Assembly (NCBI GenBank): GCA_027922465.2
Contig: BQMF02000167.1
Location: 62,001-126,000 of the forward strand
From: Turritopsis dohrnii
Taxonomy: Eukaryota > Cnidaria > Hydrozoa > Anthoathecata > Oceaniidae
DNA length: 64,000 nucleotides
Direction of reading: 5' to 3'
Shown: one piece after another, positions 10,891 through 21,633 of the stretch
Position numbering within the stretch: the stretch's first letter is position 1
Layout: the number at the start of each line of letters is the position of its first letter
Translations under genes and position numbers: made by a program
The notes under the pieces: model-generated
The model's database searches: none
Seen by the model: only the letters and a program-made list of their open reading frames with translations
What the model was told of the DNA's origin: nothing

Positions 10891-11907
10891 TTATAGTAAC
10901 TAACACGTGCGCTCGTATATTGATATGACACCAATGACGTCAGAAAACGGACTTTGAACTCAAAAATGAAAATTTTTAAATGCTTATATTTTGTGAAATA
11001 ATAAAGATTTTTCGAAAATTCTTTTTTCTTATGAATATAAACGCTATTCTTGAATGTTTAGTGAAATTTTCAAAAACTTTTTTTCTAAACCTCAATTCCC
11101 CTTTAAGATGGCACCTATTTTCATTGCATCAGAAGGAATCAAACAAATTGCCACCAACCCAAAAAGCGTTCGAACAGATGTTAAAGCGAGCTCATTTTAC
11201 TGCGTTACAGTGGAAATCATCACACATACTGTCACCTCAATTGCCAGATCCAAATAAATACGGTTAGAAATGTGATGAGACTAAGGGAATATATGATCCT
11301 GTAATGACGACGAATCCACCTTCTCCAGATTCCATTGTAGAACTAATTTCATGTGGTTGCAAGACAAGCTGTCAAACAGATTGATGCAGATGCAGGAAAA
11401 ACGAACTTCTGTATACAGAAATGTGTTGATGCGGTGAAGATTGTGAAAATACAGTTTGTGAATTGGAGGATGCTGATTCATCCGACTCAGACGTTGATGA
11501 CTGATTATTAATTCAACTTTTAAAAGTCATCAAAATAAGAAAGATACACAGACATGATGCTATTAGACAGTATATTTGCTACGAAACAGTTATTTTTTTT
11601 TGAATCTGTAGGGTCTAAAACAACAAATTAGAGCACAATGCGAAAAATACGGACCAGCTTCTAAAACTTCTTCTAATGAATATTTTACTCTGAAACTTTC
11701 AGGGCTTATTAACATTAACAAAATCTTGCTTCTGTTGAAATTGTATTGTGGTCTTACCTTTACACGGTATTTTACAGACCGAAACGTGAAAATTGACCAA
11801 AACTAAAACAATCCTATTTTCCACGGCTCAGATGAGTCGCGTGCATAATCTTCAAAACGATATATACACGATTAAACCACATGACATAGCACTAGTCAAA
11901 TCTTTAA

Positions 11908-12281
11908 AAGTACTCGATATAACCTTCAACAAACAGCTGACTTGGAACGACCACATCAATAAGACAATCCAAAGTGCTTATCTCACTTTAAAGACCTTAA
12001 GACTTATCCAAAGATTCACACCATACAGCGTGAGGAAAAACCTTGCTGAAGCTCTGATACTCAGCAAGCTGAATTACGGTAATGTTCTATTCAAAAAGTA
12101 CTCGTATAACCTTCAACGAACACCTGACTTGGAACGACCACATCAATAAGACAATCCAAAGTGCTTATCTCACTTTAAAGACCTTAAGACTTATCCAAAG
12201 ATTCACACCATACAGCGTGAGGAAAAACCTTGCTGAAGCTCTGATACTCAGCAAGCTGAATTACGGTAATGTTCTATTCAA
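11908..12281 (+). repeat. 187-bp tandem duplication in the LINE coding region
   Basis: Two direct copies, 11908-12094 and 12095-12281, begin near aaaagtactcg and end at aatgttctattcaaaa. They differ at only a few bases near the start, so the duplication is young relative to the LINE. Unit length (not a multiple of 3) shifts the reading frame. Confidence 0.85.
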
Positions 12282-12961
12282 AAATGCCCCAGCATTAAAA
12301 GGATGTAGCGTTTACAGAATATGGCTGCAAGTTATGTCACAAGGCGATTCATGACTGAAGAAGACGTTCTGAAACTGAATTGGCTGCCTATCAGAGAAGG
12401 AACAGAATCCACTATATGTAAAATGGCGTTCAAAGCGATCAACGATCTGAACTGGCCAAGTCACCTAAAGCTTAATGTTCGTCAAAGTAACATACGATGC
12501 CTTCGATCAAACACCACATCTGGTTCAACCATCCAATCCAATACTACCATTAACAACACCTTTGAATTCATAGCATCGCATGCTTTTTATGACCTGCCAG
12601 CGCAATGCCACAAAGCCGAAAGCTATCACCAATTTTGTGGGTCAATAAAAGTGTACTTCAAGGACAAAGCCCTGGCTCGCCTTACATTACATTGAATCAC
12701 AGCCATTTTTTTGTTATTATTTATTTATTTCAGTGTTTTTTGGGTTGTTTTTTTTTAATGCTAACTGATTCCACGATCTTAACACAATCCCTATTTCATC
12801 CTTACAATTACCAATTCGGCCTCAATGTACTACGTTTTCTGACGTTTTAATTAATCAATTTATTTATATTTTATCTGAGTTCACGTAATGCAAACACATT
12901 AATATCATACACATTTCTAGGTGAAGAACCAAATGTATCTATTTGGATATACTAGAAATAA

Positions 12962-12989
12962 ATCCTTACTTACTTACTTACTTACTTGA
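12962..12989 (+). repeat. (TTAC)n tail of the LINE
   Basis: Tandem cttacttacttactt follows aaataaatc and marks the 3' end of the LINE copy. Confidence 0.8.
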
Positions 12990-13382
12990 CTGGTCTGTAA
13001 ATTACACACAATTGAACATAGACTGCTAGTTTTTTTTACAAACAATAGAGTTTGCTAAGACTAATTATTGCATGAATTTACAACGTTCTACGATGCCTAA
13101 AAAGACAGTAAATAGAAAATAGCTGATTTATGACGTCATTTTACTCTGGTCTGTAAATTGTGCAAATTCGGGGGAAAAAATTGTACACATATCTCAAAAG
13201 AACCCAAATACCCTTAAGTTTCCAAAAATGTATAACTTTTGCTTTGGGCAAAAAATTCGAGCGGAATTACAATTCCAACCCTACTACAACTTGTCAGTAA
13301 AGTTCCCGGTTTGAATTATTTTCATGAAGTTCGTAAATAACTTCTAACTAATAAAATAACTTCTTACTAGTACATAACATTT
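12990..13382. other. No gene recognised
   Basis: No coding block. It holds a perfect TGACGTCA palindrome at 13131-13138 and two copies of ctggtctgtaaatt (about 12987 and 13146). The complement-like tttacagaccg at 11772 on the other side of the LINE suggests a small MITE into which the LINE jumped. Confidence 0.4.
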
Positions 13383-14031
13383 GTGACATGGAAAGCGAAA
13401 AGGGACCATTTGCCAGAAAATTACGCCTGTTTGCCGTAATAAATTCTGCTGACTAGGCGTAATTTCCATATTAATTCACATTAAAGTTACGCTGTAAGGA
13501 AGACAAGCCATTGCAATTTTTCTTACGCTAGCGTAAGCTGTAAGCCGTAAGGCGTAATCCGTAAGCCGTAAGAAAAATTACGCTTACGTCAGTGTAATTT
13601 TTAGAATTCTTACGGCGTAAGGCATAAGCCGTAAGAAAAACTTTATAATTCATACGCTAGCGTAAGAAGAATTACGCTTACGTAAGCGTAATTTTTAATA
13701 AAATAAATTTTACATCAAGTATGATACATTTTTTTGGAAAGCTTATTTACATCTGTAAAAGCTCACGTTAAGAATTTTGAGGTAAACATGATCAATATGT
13801 TTTATATGATTATGAGTTTTCATGATCTTTCATGTACACAAATTAGCCGCTAATACAACGTTTTTGGAAAATAAATAGACTTCCCAGTCACTTCCTGAAA
13901 AAAAAAGTTTCAGCAATAAAACTTTATAAAGGGGGAAACACAAGTCCATATAACTATTATTTCTTGTGATCATTATTCATAACATGAGTTTTAATTTTAT
14001 GAAGTCAGTTTACAAATTATTTTTCAATGGT
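13383..14031. mobile_element. FB3: truncated TTACGC-subfamily foldback element
   Basis: The left end GTGACATGGAAAGCGAAAAG is preceded by ATTT (13379-13382), and the left palindromic arm (13420-13690, CTTACGTAAG and ACGCTAGCGT units) is complete. Homology to FB4/FB7 runs to tttttcaatggtc at about 14031 and then stops. Right core, right arm and right end are missing, so the element was cut by deletion or rearrangement. Confidence 0.85.
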
Positions 14032-14638
14032 CCAAAGTTTTATGGAAAGAGCTCTAACAAAATTAAAGTTTCAATCATTTTATGATGTCAAACCATTGAC
14101 ATTTAAGTTTTTTAGCACTCTTCGAGATTGAACATGGATATTTTCTGACACACCATAACTTATCATTCCCTGGTCAGTCCATGGCAATTTCTAAGCTTGA
14201 AATGGACATTTTAGACAATGAGCATCAGGCACTATGTTTAAGCCAAAGATTAAGTGCAATGTTAACATGTAGAACAGAGAATATATACCAGTCTTCTCCT
14301 TTTGATAAGTGCAATAGCACGCGCATGCGGTGCCACAGGCATCAAAAGTCCTAGGCGTACATTTAATTGCACGCGCCAATTTGTCATCAACATGTGAAAA
14401 AAAATCCTTTCTTTCTTGGGCATAGCATATGATTTTAACGAGTCAACAAATGCAGCGGAATTGGCTACAATCACCTGGTTTGTATTTAGAAATGATTTCC
14501 AGAGTGGAATATTTTTTTCTCATACATTTTTCTTCAATGTCACGTGGCCTATTGTTCAACTTAAGAACACGTGCCATGTTCGTTCAAACGAAAATTGTAA
14601 AGTCTTCTAGTCATTTCATACAGTAAGTTTTATTTGAA
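14032..14638. other. No gene recognised; upstream of hAT-A
   Basis: AT-rich sequence with short chance frames only. It probably includes the 5' non-coding end of hAT-A, but I could not identify its terminal inverted repeat. Confidence 0.4.
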
Positions 14639-14888
14639 ATGGCAAGTGGTAGTGAAAAACATAAAGGTGTGCGGGTTCAACTCTCCACTTTTAATAAGTG
14701 GAGAGTTTCTGGTGTTCTTGGGTTCACAACTTCGATAGACAACGGGATTGATTATGTAGACTTTGTTTGTTGCAAATTATGTGCTGCTAACAAGGGAAAC
14801 ATTTTCAAACACTCTGCAATTAAAGGTGCTACAAAAAATTCTGCAGAAACATACATTAATGGTACAAATGTCATCACTAAACACACGG
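14639..14888 (+). CDS. hAT-A exon 1, BED-like zinc finger
   Basis: ATG at 14639 starts MASGSEKHKGVRVQLSTFNK, then VDFVCCKLCAANKGNIFKHS and NGTNVITKHT. The Cys pair C-K-L-C plus the following H (and H/C in the next exon) form a BED-type or ZNF862-like finger used for DNA binding by hAT transposases. The exon ends near 14888 at acacacG|GTACGT, aligned with the hAT-B donor (53163). The next exon is after the Harbinger insertion, at 19370. The frame of this exon is intact. Confidence 0.75.
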
Positions 14889-14989
14889 TACGTCCATTGC
14901 ATATGGCTTTGTGTTTATGTCAGCAGTCGAACAATACTCATACTTTGTTTTTATGCTTAAAGGGGAGCGCAAACCGGCCAACATGTTGG

Positions 14990-15150
14990 CCAACATTTCG
15001 ACCAACATCGACTGACCAACATGTTGGCCAACAATGTTGGCCGGTTTGCGTTAGACGCCAACATGCTCAAGAAGAAAAAAAATCTCAAAAAATGTTGGCC
15101 AACATTTATTAAATATTTAATAAATGTTGGCCAACATTTCCGCCAAAATT
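14990..15150. repeat. Subterminal ATGTTGGCCAACAT palindrome array of the Harbinger element
   Basis: ATGTTGGCCAACAT or close variants occur at about 14982, 15021, 15033, 15092 and 15124 at the left end, and at about 19292-19345 at the right end. Repeated palindromes next to the ends probably bind the element's DNA-binding protein (inference). Confidence 0.75.
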
Positions 15151-15202
15151 TGCATGTTTGTAGCATGTTTGTCAGTTTGCGCTGGGTAACCAACATTGGG
15201 AC

Positions 15203-15870
15203 GTGGCTGATTCCACATATTCCAAGAAAGACGTAAAAGAACAAGCGTTAGCTGAGATTAAAGAAGAGATGGGAATTGAAATACCCTTGATAAAATCCAA
15301 GTGGAATTCCTTACGTGCACAACACGGGAGAGAGCTTACCAAGGAATCCAAGACCAAAAGTGGGCAAGGCACCGACAAGCTCTACGAGAGCTCGTGGGTT
15401 TTCATGGATAAAATGCGATTTATTGAACACGTAAAGAAAACAGCGAAAAGCACGTCAACTATAAAGATTACAAGTGCCTTTGAAACAATCGAAGACGAGG
15501 AGGATGAAAGTGAAATAGAGGAGGAGACTCCTGTAAAACAATCAGCCAAAGAGACTCCAGTAAACAACAACAAACGTAAACGTACCCCTAATTCAGCTGA
15601 ACAAAAACAAAAGCTGATTTCAAAATGTATTGATGTATTGGATCGTTCGAAAAACCCTACAAAAGAGAGAGCCTGAAGAACCATTCGCTTTGTATGTTTC
15701 TGATCAGCTAAAAACATTAGATAAACGACGCAGGTTGCTTGCAGAAAAACGAATCAATGACATATTATTTGAGATGCGCTTTGAGGAGTTTGACCAACCT
15801 ACACATTTCAATCCTGGCATTCAAAATCAAAGATTTGCTGCTCCACTTATGCGAGGACCTTATACTGCTA
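15203..15870 (+). pseudogene. Harbinger MADF-BESS-like DNA-binding protein, partial
   Basis: The open frame starts without an ATG at about 15203 and reads EMGIEIPLIKSKWNSLRAQH, GRELTKES, SSWVFMDKMRFIEHV. This is the second half of a MADF domain (W, R-x-x-H/Y, x-R-E, W-x-F/Y-x-D-x-M-x-F). An acidic linker (ETIEDEEDESEIEEETP) and a Lys-rich segment follow. After a one-base shift near 15672 a BESS-like helix appears (PFALYVSDQLKTLDKRRRLL, RINDILFEMRFEEFD). FB4 then truncates the frame at 15879. In Harbinger elements this second protein helps bring the nuclease to DNA and into the nucleus. The first MADF half is absent. Confidence 0.65.
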
Positions 15871-15878
15871 TGTTAAAT

Positions 15879-17822
15879 GTGACATGGAAAGCGAAAAGGG
15901 ACCATTTGCCAGAAAATTACGCCTGTTTGCCGTAATAAATTCTGCTGACTAGGCGTAATTTCCATATTAATTCACATTAAAATTACGCCGTAAAGAAGAC
16001 AAGCCATTGCAATTTTTCTTACGCTAGCGTAAGCCGTAAGCCGTAAGGCGTAATCCGTTAGCCGTAAGAAAAATTACGCTTAGTCAGCGTAATTTTTAGA
16101 ATTCTTACGGCGTAAGGCGCAAGCCGTAAGAAAAACTTTAAAATTCTTACGCTAGCGTAAGAAGAATTACGCTTACGTAAGCGTAATTTTTAATAAAATA
16201 AATTTTACATCAAGTACGATACATTTTTTTGGAAAGCTTATTTACATCTGTAAAAGCTCACGTTAAGAATTTTGAGGTAAACATGATCAATATGTTTTAT
16301 ATGATCATGAGTTTTCATGATCTTTCATGTACACAAATTAGCCGCTAATACAACGTTTTTGGAAAATAAATAGACTTCCCAGTCACTTCCTTAAAAAAAA
16401 GTTTCAGCAATAAAACACAAGTCCATAAAACTATTATTTCTTGTGATCATTATTCATAATATGAGTTTTAATATGAAGTCAGTTTACAAATTATTTTTCA
16501 ATGGTCGGCAGCTGAGGCTTTTTTTTTTGTTATTATAATATTGCATATTTATTTGACTTTTACATATTCAAAGAGTGCACAAAGAGTGATACATCTTATG
16601 CAAATTTAATCAACATAATCAACCATCGTATTTTTCACTGATGTTCGAAAACTTTTTTACCTGGTTCTCATTCAGTTAAAGATAAACATACAATCAGTTA
16701 TTTCGAAAGTTACTACGAATAGAAACCGTCCGCTTTAATTCTATTTTGTTCGTTCGATGATCCCTTGTGGAAAACGTTTTATCTTTGTTTTCATAAAAAT
16801 GTTCTTTATTTTCATAAAAATGTATGTTCACCGTTTCTAGCGATTTTTATTGACTTCTGTAACTTTATTCCGATAATAGTCTGGGACACAGGATGAGTGT
16901 AGGATGAATGGAAGGAAAGGGAAATGAATACATTTTAACGTCGGCTTGACGAGTTGCAAAAGTTCTCTTTTGAAATACTCACCTTCATTTAAATAAAAAT
17001 ACATACCTGTTTCCTTCAGTTTTTCATCATAAGGTTGAAGACGCTTTTCTGAAAGTCGTGGAAATCCATTACGGATTAATAATAAGATGTTATTAAGCGT
17101 AATACTTTACACTCCGAAAGTGTAACACAATAAATGATAACGCAAGCATAATTAACTTGAGTGTAACATTTTACTGTAATCAGTGGCAAATCCAAGAAAA
17201 AGTGAAAGGGCTTTTCTATGGGTTTGTTTGCTTATTTAAAGTATACTGTTAAAGTTATTTAACGAACCTTAATAAAAAAACCAAAAAACATTCGTTTGAT
17301 CGTTTTAGTCAATCAATGGCAAGACACTTTTGACCACACTTTACGAAACTTCAAACTCTATGAAACTTCAATATACTGCACTTATTGTTTCGGCCATGTA
17401 GACAAGGAAGTTAAGATTGAGAGAGTCGAGCTTTGCATTGGCGCTCAATCCTTGTGTTTGGGGTTCACAAGTTTAACGTCCCCCACTTGTTTACATTCTA
17501 AAATTAAAGACAATGAACTTATTTTTCTTACGGCGTAAGAAATTTACTTTTTTAAAAAATTACGCTTACGTAAGCGTAACTTTTGTAATTCTTACGCCGT
17601 AAGCCGTAAGAAAAATTACGCTTACGTAAGCGTAATTGTTAGAATTCTTACGGCGTAAGGCGTAAGCCGTAATCCGTAAGAAAAACTTTAAAATTCTTAC
17701 GCTAGCGTAAGAAGAATTACGCTTACGTAAGCGTAATTTTTAATAAAATAAATTTCTTACGCCGTAAGAAAAATAAAATTACGCGTAATATGCAAATGGT
17801 CCCTTTTCGCTTTCCATGTCAC
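15879..17822. mobile_element. FB4 foldback element, TTACGC subfamily
   Basis: Ends GTGACATGGAAAGCGAAAAG and the exact complement are flanked by AAAT (15875-15878, 17823-17826). The arms (about 15915-16195 and 17525-17795) carry CTTACGTAAG, ACGCTAGCGT and CTTACGGCGTAAG palindromes. The core (16200-17050) is nearly identical to FB7 and FB10. An open frame without ATG at 17296-17538 (80 codons, preceded by a possible acceptor TTTTAG) is also present in FB7 and FB10. A minus-strand exon-like block ends on ACAG|GTATGT at about 17008. No transposase was recognised. Confidence 0.9.
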
Positions 17823-17939
17823 AAATAATGATTTTTGATTATTGGTTAAGCTTTTTTATTTAATAAACATAGTACTTAAGCATAAAATATAGTGTTAAAA
17901 TACAATAAATCCGCCTTGCTTTTCTTGTTTAGTTTTTGT

Positions 17940-19229
17940 CTATGCCTTTTCCCACTGCCAATCGACACTTCCTTCATTCATAAAATATTCAGTAAATGTT
18001 TCTCGAATTACTTTAGTCGTGGTAGGAGCCTTTCTTCCAACTTGAGGCACAATAGATGAAGAGAAAACGCCAAGAGAATTCTCGATATTCTCCGATCTCC
18101 AGCTTCCTCGCACAATTTCGCCTGTAGAAGTAACGGAATCGACAAATCCAGGGGGAGTATATTCATTTCTGCTTTTCGACTTGCAGAGAAAATTGTGCGG
18201 AACCAAAGCACATGCTGTGATGGTACGAGCTTTTTCTGGCGATAAGCGTAATGGTTGTAAAAAGATTCTCCATTTATTTGCCAGTATTCCAAATAGATTC
18301 TCGGAAATTCTTCGTGCTCGGCTATGCCGGTAGTTATAGATTCGCTTTTCAAGGGTTAAATTTGCTTGAGGATAGGGCTTCATCATGTACGACTTTAAGG
18401 CGAATGCGTCATCCCCAACAAAAACATGCGGGATATTGGTATATCCATGAGGTAAAGGAATAGGGTCTGGGATGTTCATACTATTTTCCTCGATTTTTCT
18501 GCGCAAATCTGAGTTATTCTAAACTCCAGAATCATTCATTCGTCCATTACTACCTATATCCGCATAAATACACTCATAATCAGGACCACCTATAGCCAAT
18601 AAGATAATTGAAAAACTTTTCTTGTAGTTGAAATATTCAGAACCAGTGCCAGGCGGAGGTCTTATTAGGATATGCTTTCCATCAATAGCGCCTATGCAAT
18701 TGGGAAAGTTCCACCTTGATGAAAATTTCTCTGATATCTTGTTCCAATCATCTGCACTTGAAGGTATCTTGATATACTCTTTTCCAATGTACTCTCTGAT
18801 CGCTTTAGTAACCTCATCAACAATATAAGATAATGTTCTTTCAGATACTCAGAATTGGAAACTTAAAGACTTATAAGTTTCTCCTGTCGCAAGGAACCGA
18901 ATGGTGAGCACTAATCTTTGAGCCGCTGAGATTGTTTGATGAGTTCCCATTACACCTGATTCTTTTGGTGTTATGTATGGTTCGATGAAAGCAAGAATCT
19001 CTTTAAACGATTCATAGGTCATTCTCATCATTTCCCTGTAACTTTTTGTGTCTTCAGCCAGTAATTCCTGTACTAAGTTTGTATACATCCCTTCGCTGTT
19101 TCTTCTTCGAACCCATTTTCTTGTAGGACCACGTCTTTTTTTGTCGTCGTCATCAAGCAAGAGGACGAGTGCCAAACAAGTAGCAGCTTCAGACTCTGAC
19201 ATCCTTTCTTCATTGGAAGTCAAAAACAA
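17940..19229 (-). pseudogene. Harbinger DDE nuclease (transposase)
   Basis: On the minus strand, ATG at 19229 begins a helical N-terminal region (ATCLALVLLLDDDDKKRRG, ISAAQRLVLTIRFLATGET). The nuclease follows, with all three catalytic regions visible: AIDGKHILIRPPPGTGSEYF (first Asp), CIYADIGSNGRMNDSGV (second Asp) and HSRARRISENLFGILANKWR (Glu). The frame ends at 17940 after NEGSVDWQWEKA. Two in-frame stops, one after YKSLSFQF (about 18850) and one after NDSGV (about 18520), inactivate it; otherwise it is near full length, about 425 codons. It is a better-preserved Harbinger than the fragment at 302-474. The last 100 bp before 17940 are AT-rich 3' flank. Confidence 0.9.
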
Positions 19230-19369
19230 TTGATTTCGTAATGTTGGCTACTTGTTTTTTTTAAAAAATATACGCCAACGCAAACCTTACCAACATGTTG
19301 GCAGAAATGTTGGTCGAAAATGTTGGCCAACATGTTGGCCGGTTTGCGCCCCACTTAATTCGAATTTTA

Positions 19370-19855
19370 TTTAGGTTTGAGTGACACATCAATAGCAAGT
19401 GCCACGTGATTGCGTTAGAGCTGGAAAATGGCGTCCAGTGAAATACTTTCAGATGTGACTGCTTCAAAGGGGCTATCTCAACCAAGGATTGACGTTGCTA
19501 CATCATCCAGTACTCGTGATGCCTATATTCGATTGACGAACACAGCCTATCAATTAGCGTTACACCCAACACTATCTTTAAACACTTTTTGAACACTTGT
19601 AGACATCCAAAGAATGAATGGACTTTGTTATATTACCGGTAAGTTTGTTTTGTAAATGTTAATGTTAATGGTTGAGTATGTTTTAAGGGAAACATGACAG
19701 ACACTCGTCGAAGAAACTGATGTTATCTTTAAACAAAGTTGTCAGTGAAAAGTTTACTAATACGTTGGTAGATAAAAAGTTTATGGGCGTACTCACAGAT
19801 GGCTCACAAGCACGAAAGACAAAGGGATGATAAGGAATTAGTACTTGTGAGTGGC
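19370..19855 (+). pseudogene. hAT-A exons 2-3, decayed
   Basis: An acceptor-like TTTATTTAG at 19374 precedes a frame giving HINSKCHVIALEL, matching HLKSKCHDIAI of hAT-B and completing the BED-like finger. YIRLTNTAYQLALHPTL and a block near 19600 (MNGLCYITGK) match hAT-B 53420-53510. The segment at 19690-19850 (LTDGSQARK-like) matches hAT-B 53607-53750. Stops and shifts are frequent. A donor-like GTGAGTGG follows at about 19849. The catalytic Asp of hAT transposases should lie in the TDGSxAR region. Confidence 0.6.
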
Positions 19856-20813
19856 TAGTCTTCTTCATTCTATTTTTATAACTTTTTTACAAGAATTTAG
19901 AGAGAATTAACAACACAACATTCCATTCAATCGAAGGTAAAATCATTTTCTGATTAGCATGTTTTCTGATCATTACTATTTTCTCCTAACATTGAAAATA
20001 ATTTCTGATTGACCTGTTTTGTGATTCACTACTATTATTAAAACTATTGTTTTAATATAAAATTGTTTTGAAACGTTTTTAGTTAGAAAGACAATATGTC
20101 TCCAAAAACTTTTAATTTGTAATTCAATTTCCGCGCCTTAGCGAAGGAAATTGTTTGATTTAGACATTCTATCTATCTATCTATCTCCGTAACAGTTTTT
20201 TGTCGTTTTCGGAAAGTCCGTTCGGATTTCGGATTGTTTGTTTATTCAGAATAGTTAGTGAAAGACCCAAAACTATACGCAAAATGTAATACAAAAAGGC
20301 CACTTTCAATATTAATTCATAAAAATAATAAGCTTTTTATACTTTTGAAATTATTTTAGAAGTTATTTTAGCCGTTTTATATTTAAAACTTCCCAATTCA
20401 ATTATCTTTAAAATTTCTTTAAAAAGTCAGTAAAATATGCACACCGAACACGTGAAACGTTCTCGAACCGATTTGTTTTATGTTTTGAGGGTAGGAAGTT
20501 GTAGATGTAGAAGAAGCTTTGAAGAAGAATTTTAAGACTTTATCTACTATTGCAATCGAAATAATCATGAAAAACATTACTTATGGAGGAAATATTGATG
20601 TTTAGCTGACTCAGGGAAAAATTCTTGAAAAAGAAGGTGAAGGTTTGATAGTAAATGAAACTTAGCTGTGAAAAAAACTTTCAATATCACAGCAGAAGTA
20701 TGTAGTATCAACATTACTGGTGAATACATCTTATCAATAAATGCATGAAACATGTTCATTTCATTTAATAAATATTACACCGAAAGTTGAAGATATTGAA
20801 AAAAAAAACAAAC

Positions 20814-21226
20814 AAATGAAATTGTGATACAAGGTTTCGCTCCTTCATAGTATGAAAGGAAGGTAACCGCTCGTTCTATTAGTTACACAGACCCAGTTCG
20901 AAGGAAAACTCCGAACCAGGCGGGATTTGAACCCACGACCTAGGAATTCTAGGATTTCCTTCGAACTGGGTCTGTGTAACTAATAGAACGAGCGGTTACC
21001 TTCCTTTCATACTATGAAGGAGCGAAACCTTGTATCACTGATTCGATGCTCGTATGCTCCAAGTTATCTTGTGATCGTAGTAGTTGGTGGACTCCAACAC
21101 GAATCACAATAACATCACGTCGGAGATGGATTTCTCTGCAACACTAGTTACATATCGATAATGAGGATTGAACACCATGAACCGGTAGCTCAGTTGGTAG
21201 AGCGATAGGACTAGAAATGAAATTGT
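20814..21226. mobile_element. Rearranged tRNA-derived SINE with 84-bp inverted arms
   Basis: A 12-bp duplication aaatgaaattgt (20814-20825 and 21215-21226) bounds the insert. Inside, 20824-20907 and 20955-21038 are inverted copies of each other. The loop between them holds a B-box-like ggatttgaacc (20923-20933, minus strand sense). An A-box-like TAGCTCAGTTGGTAGAGCG is on the plus strand at 21186-21204. So both RNA polymerase III promoter boxes of a tRNA head are present but in opposite orientation and about 250 bp apart. It is not a functional tRNA gene. The long duplication fits LINE-driven retroposition with a twin-priming-like inversion (inference). Confidence 0.7.
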
Positions 21227-21633
21227 CATTGCAGCACAAATCACAGTGAATGAATTGACCCAAACATACATACTGAAAGTATAAACATGTGCAAGATATT
21301 GGTGAACGATGTGTCTTATAAAACTGTTTTTCTGGCTCCGAAACGTCATAGTGAATTGAAAAGCGGTAATAAATTAAAGAAGGGAGTAATTTGGGGAATT
21401 CCAGACTGTATCAACTGATTAGTTTTAAATTCACGTTTAAAAGATTTTAAGATGACATCGTTCAAAATAATCCTGCAAACCGCTCAATGGAGGCACAATG
21501 ATTTAGTTTGGATATATGTCAGAGGAAAACAAACTTTGGATGATGATTAGAATCCAACCAATTATACACATACAATGAGATCAGTAAAGCCTTGTGAAAA
21601 TTTGAAGTGTAATATGTTCTAGGACACAATACG

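Larger units (their letters stand above)
9187..11102. mobile_element. M1: TTAA-site (Kolobok-like) element with ballast and THAP exons
   Basis: Inverted ends AGGGGAATTGAGGT are flanked by TTAA (9183-9186, 11103-11106). Removing the element restores a continuous flanking coding region. Just inside both ends lies TGACGTCAT/ATGACGTCA (9328-9335, 10935-10942) as part of a longer inverted repeat. Two genes enter from opposite ends and read inward: an acidic cysteine-rich exon (+, 9386-9825) and a THAP exon (-, 10483-10890). TTAA duplications with a THAP-containing protein are hallmarks of the Kolobok superfamily. Only first exons are present, so this is probably an internal-deletion derivative. 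Confidence 0.8.
8219..11512 (+). pseudogene. Cysteine-rich repeated-family protein (QEEADT/HALTGMD type), split by M1
   Basis: Downstream of FB2 the frame from about 8226 reads LGADVSLHKTGEKS-like sequence, YDEVRVVFDRYLKTLLKTQT, then FYHNQEEADTSIVLHALD. After a one-base shift near 8838 it continues NTDTDVFFILLHYFEDLC and, in the next frame, GFHALTGMDQTGKFFGFSK. M1 is inserted at a TTAA at 9183. Beyond it the frame resumes at 11107 (AHFTALQWKSSHILSPQLPD) and ends in a Cys-rich tail (ELISCGCKTSCQTD, then further C-x-C pairs) and an acidic end near 11505. The EEADT, D-x-DV, HALTGxD and terminal CxCKxxC pattern belongs to a protein family repeated in cnidarian and other invertebrate genomes. I know no assigned function; a PIN-like nuclease fold is only a guess. 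It may originally have joined the HECT-like part upstream. Confidence 0.5.
11765..12989 (+). pseudogene. Non-LTR retrotransposon 3' end: reverse transcriptase C-terminus
   Basis: The frame at 11793-12090 (VKSLKVLDITFNKQLTWNDH, INKTIQSAYLTLKTLRLIQR, NLAEALILSKLNYGNVLF) and at 12321-12695 (MTEEDVLKLNWLPIREGTES, CKMAFKAINDLNWPSHLKL, ESYHQFCGSIKVYF) is the region after the polymerase active site in CR1/L2/Jockey-type reverse transcriptases. Catalytic motifs lie upstream of what survives, so the copy is 5'-truncated, as is usual for LINEs. Its 3' end is a tandem TTAC microsatellite (12962-12989), typical of L2/CR1-like tails. A 187-bp tandem duplication inside the coding part (11908-12281) breaks the frame. 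It is not related closely to the LINE at 37905-44905. Confidence 0.75.
14961..19355. mobile_element. PIF/Harbinger transposon, TAA duplication
   Basis: Inverted ends AGGGGAGCGCAAACCGGCC (left) and the complement of AGTGGGGCGCAAACCGGCC (right) are flanked by TAA (14958-14960, 19356-19358). Subterminal sequence at both ends repeats the palindrome ATGTTGGCCAACAT. It encodes, as usual for this superfamily, a MADF/Myb-like DNA-binding protein (15203-15870, +) and a DDE nuclease (17940-19229, -) in convergent orientation. FB4 sits between them and cuts the first. Both genes have stops, so the copy is inactive. Confidence 0.9.

Noticed and set aside
10653..10934. 93-codon minus-strand frame beginning MVSYQYTSARVSYY
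   Set aside because: It overlaps the THAP exon in another frame; the THAP frame has the Cys/His ligands and a proper donor.
13383..17822. CRISPR-like array from regularly repeated CTTACG motifs
   Set aside because: The repeats are variable palindromes in inverted arms of a eukaryotic element, without unique equal-length spacers.
20908..21204. tRNA gene suggested by A-box-like and B-box-like sequences
   Set aside because: The two boxes lie on opposite strands about 250 bp apart and no cloverleaf can form; it is a rearranged SINE.
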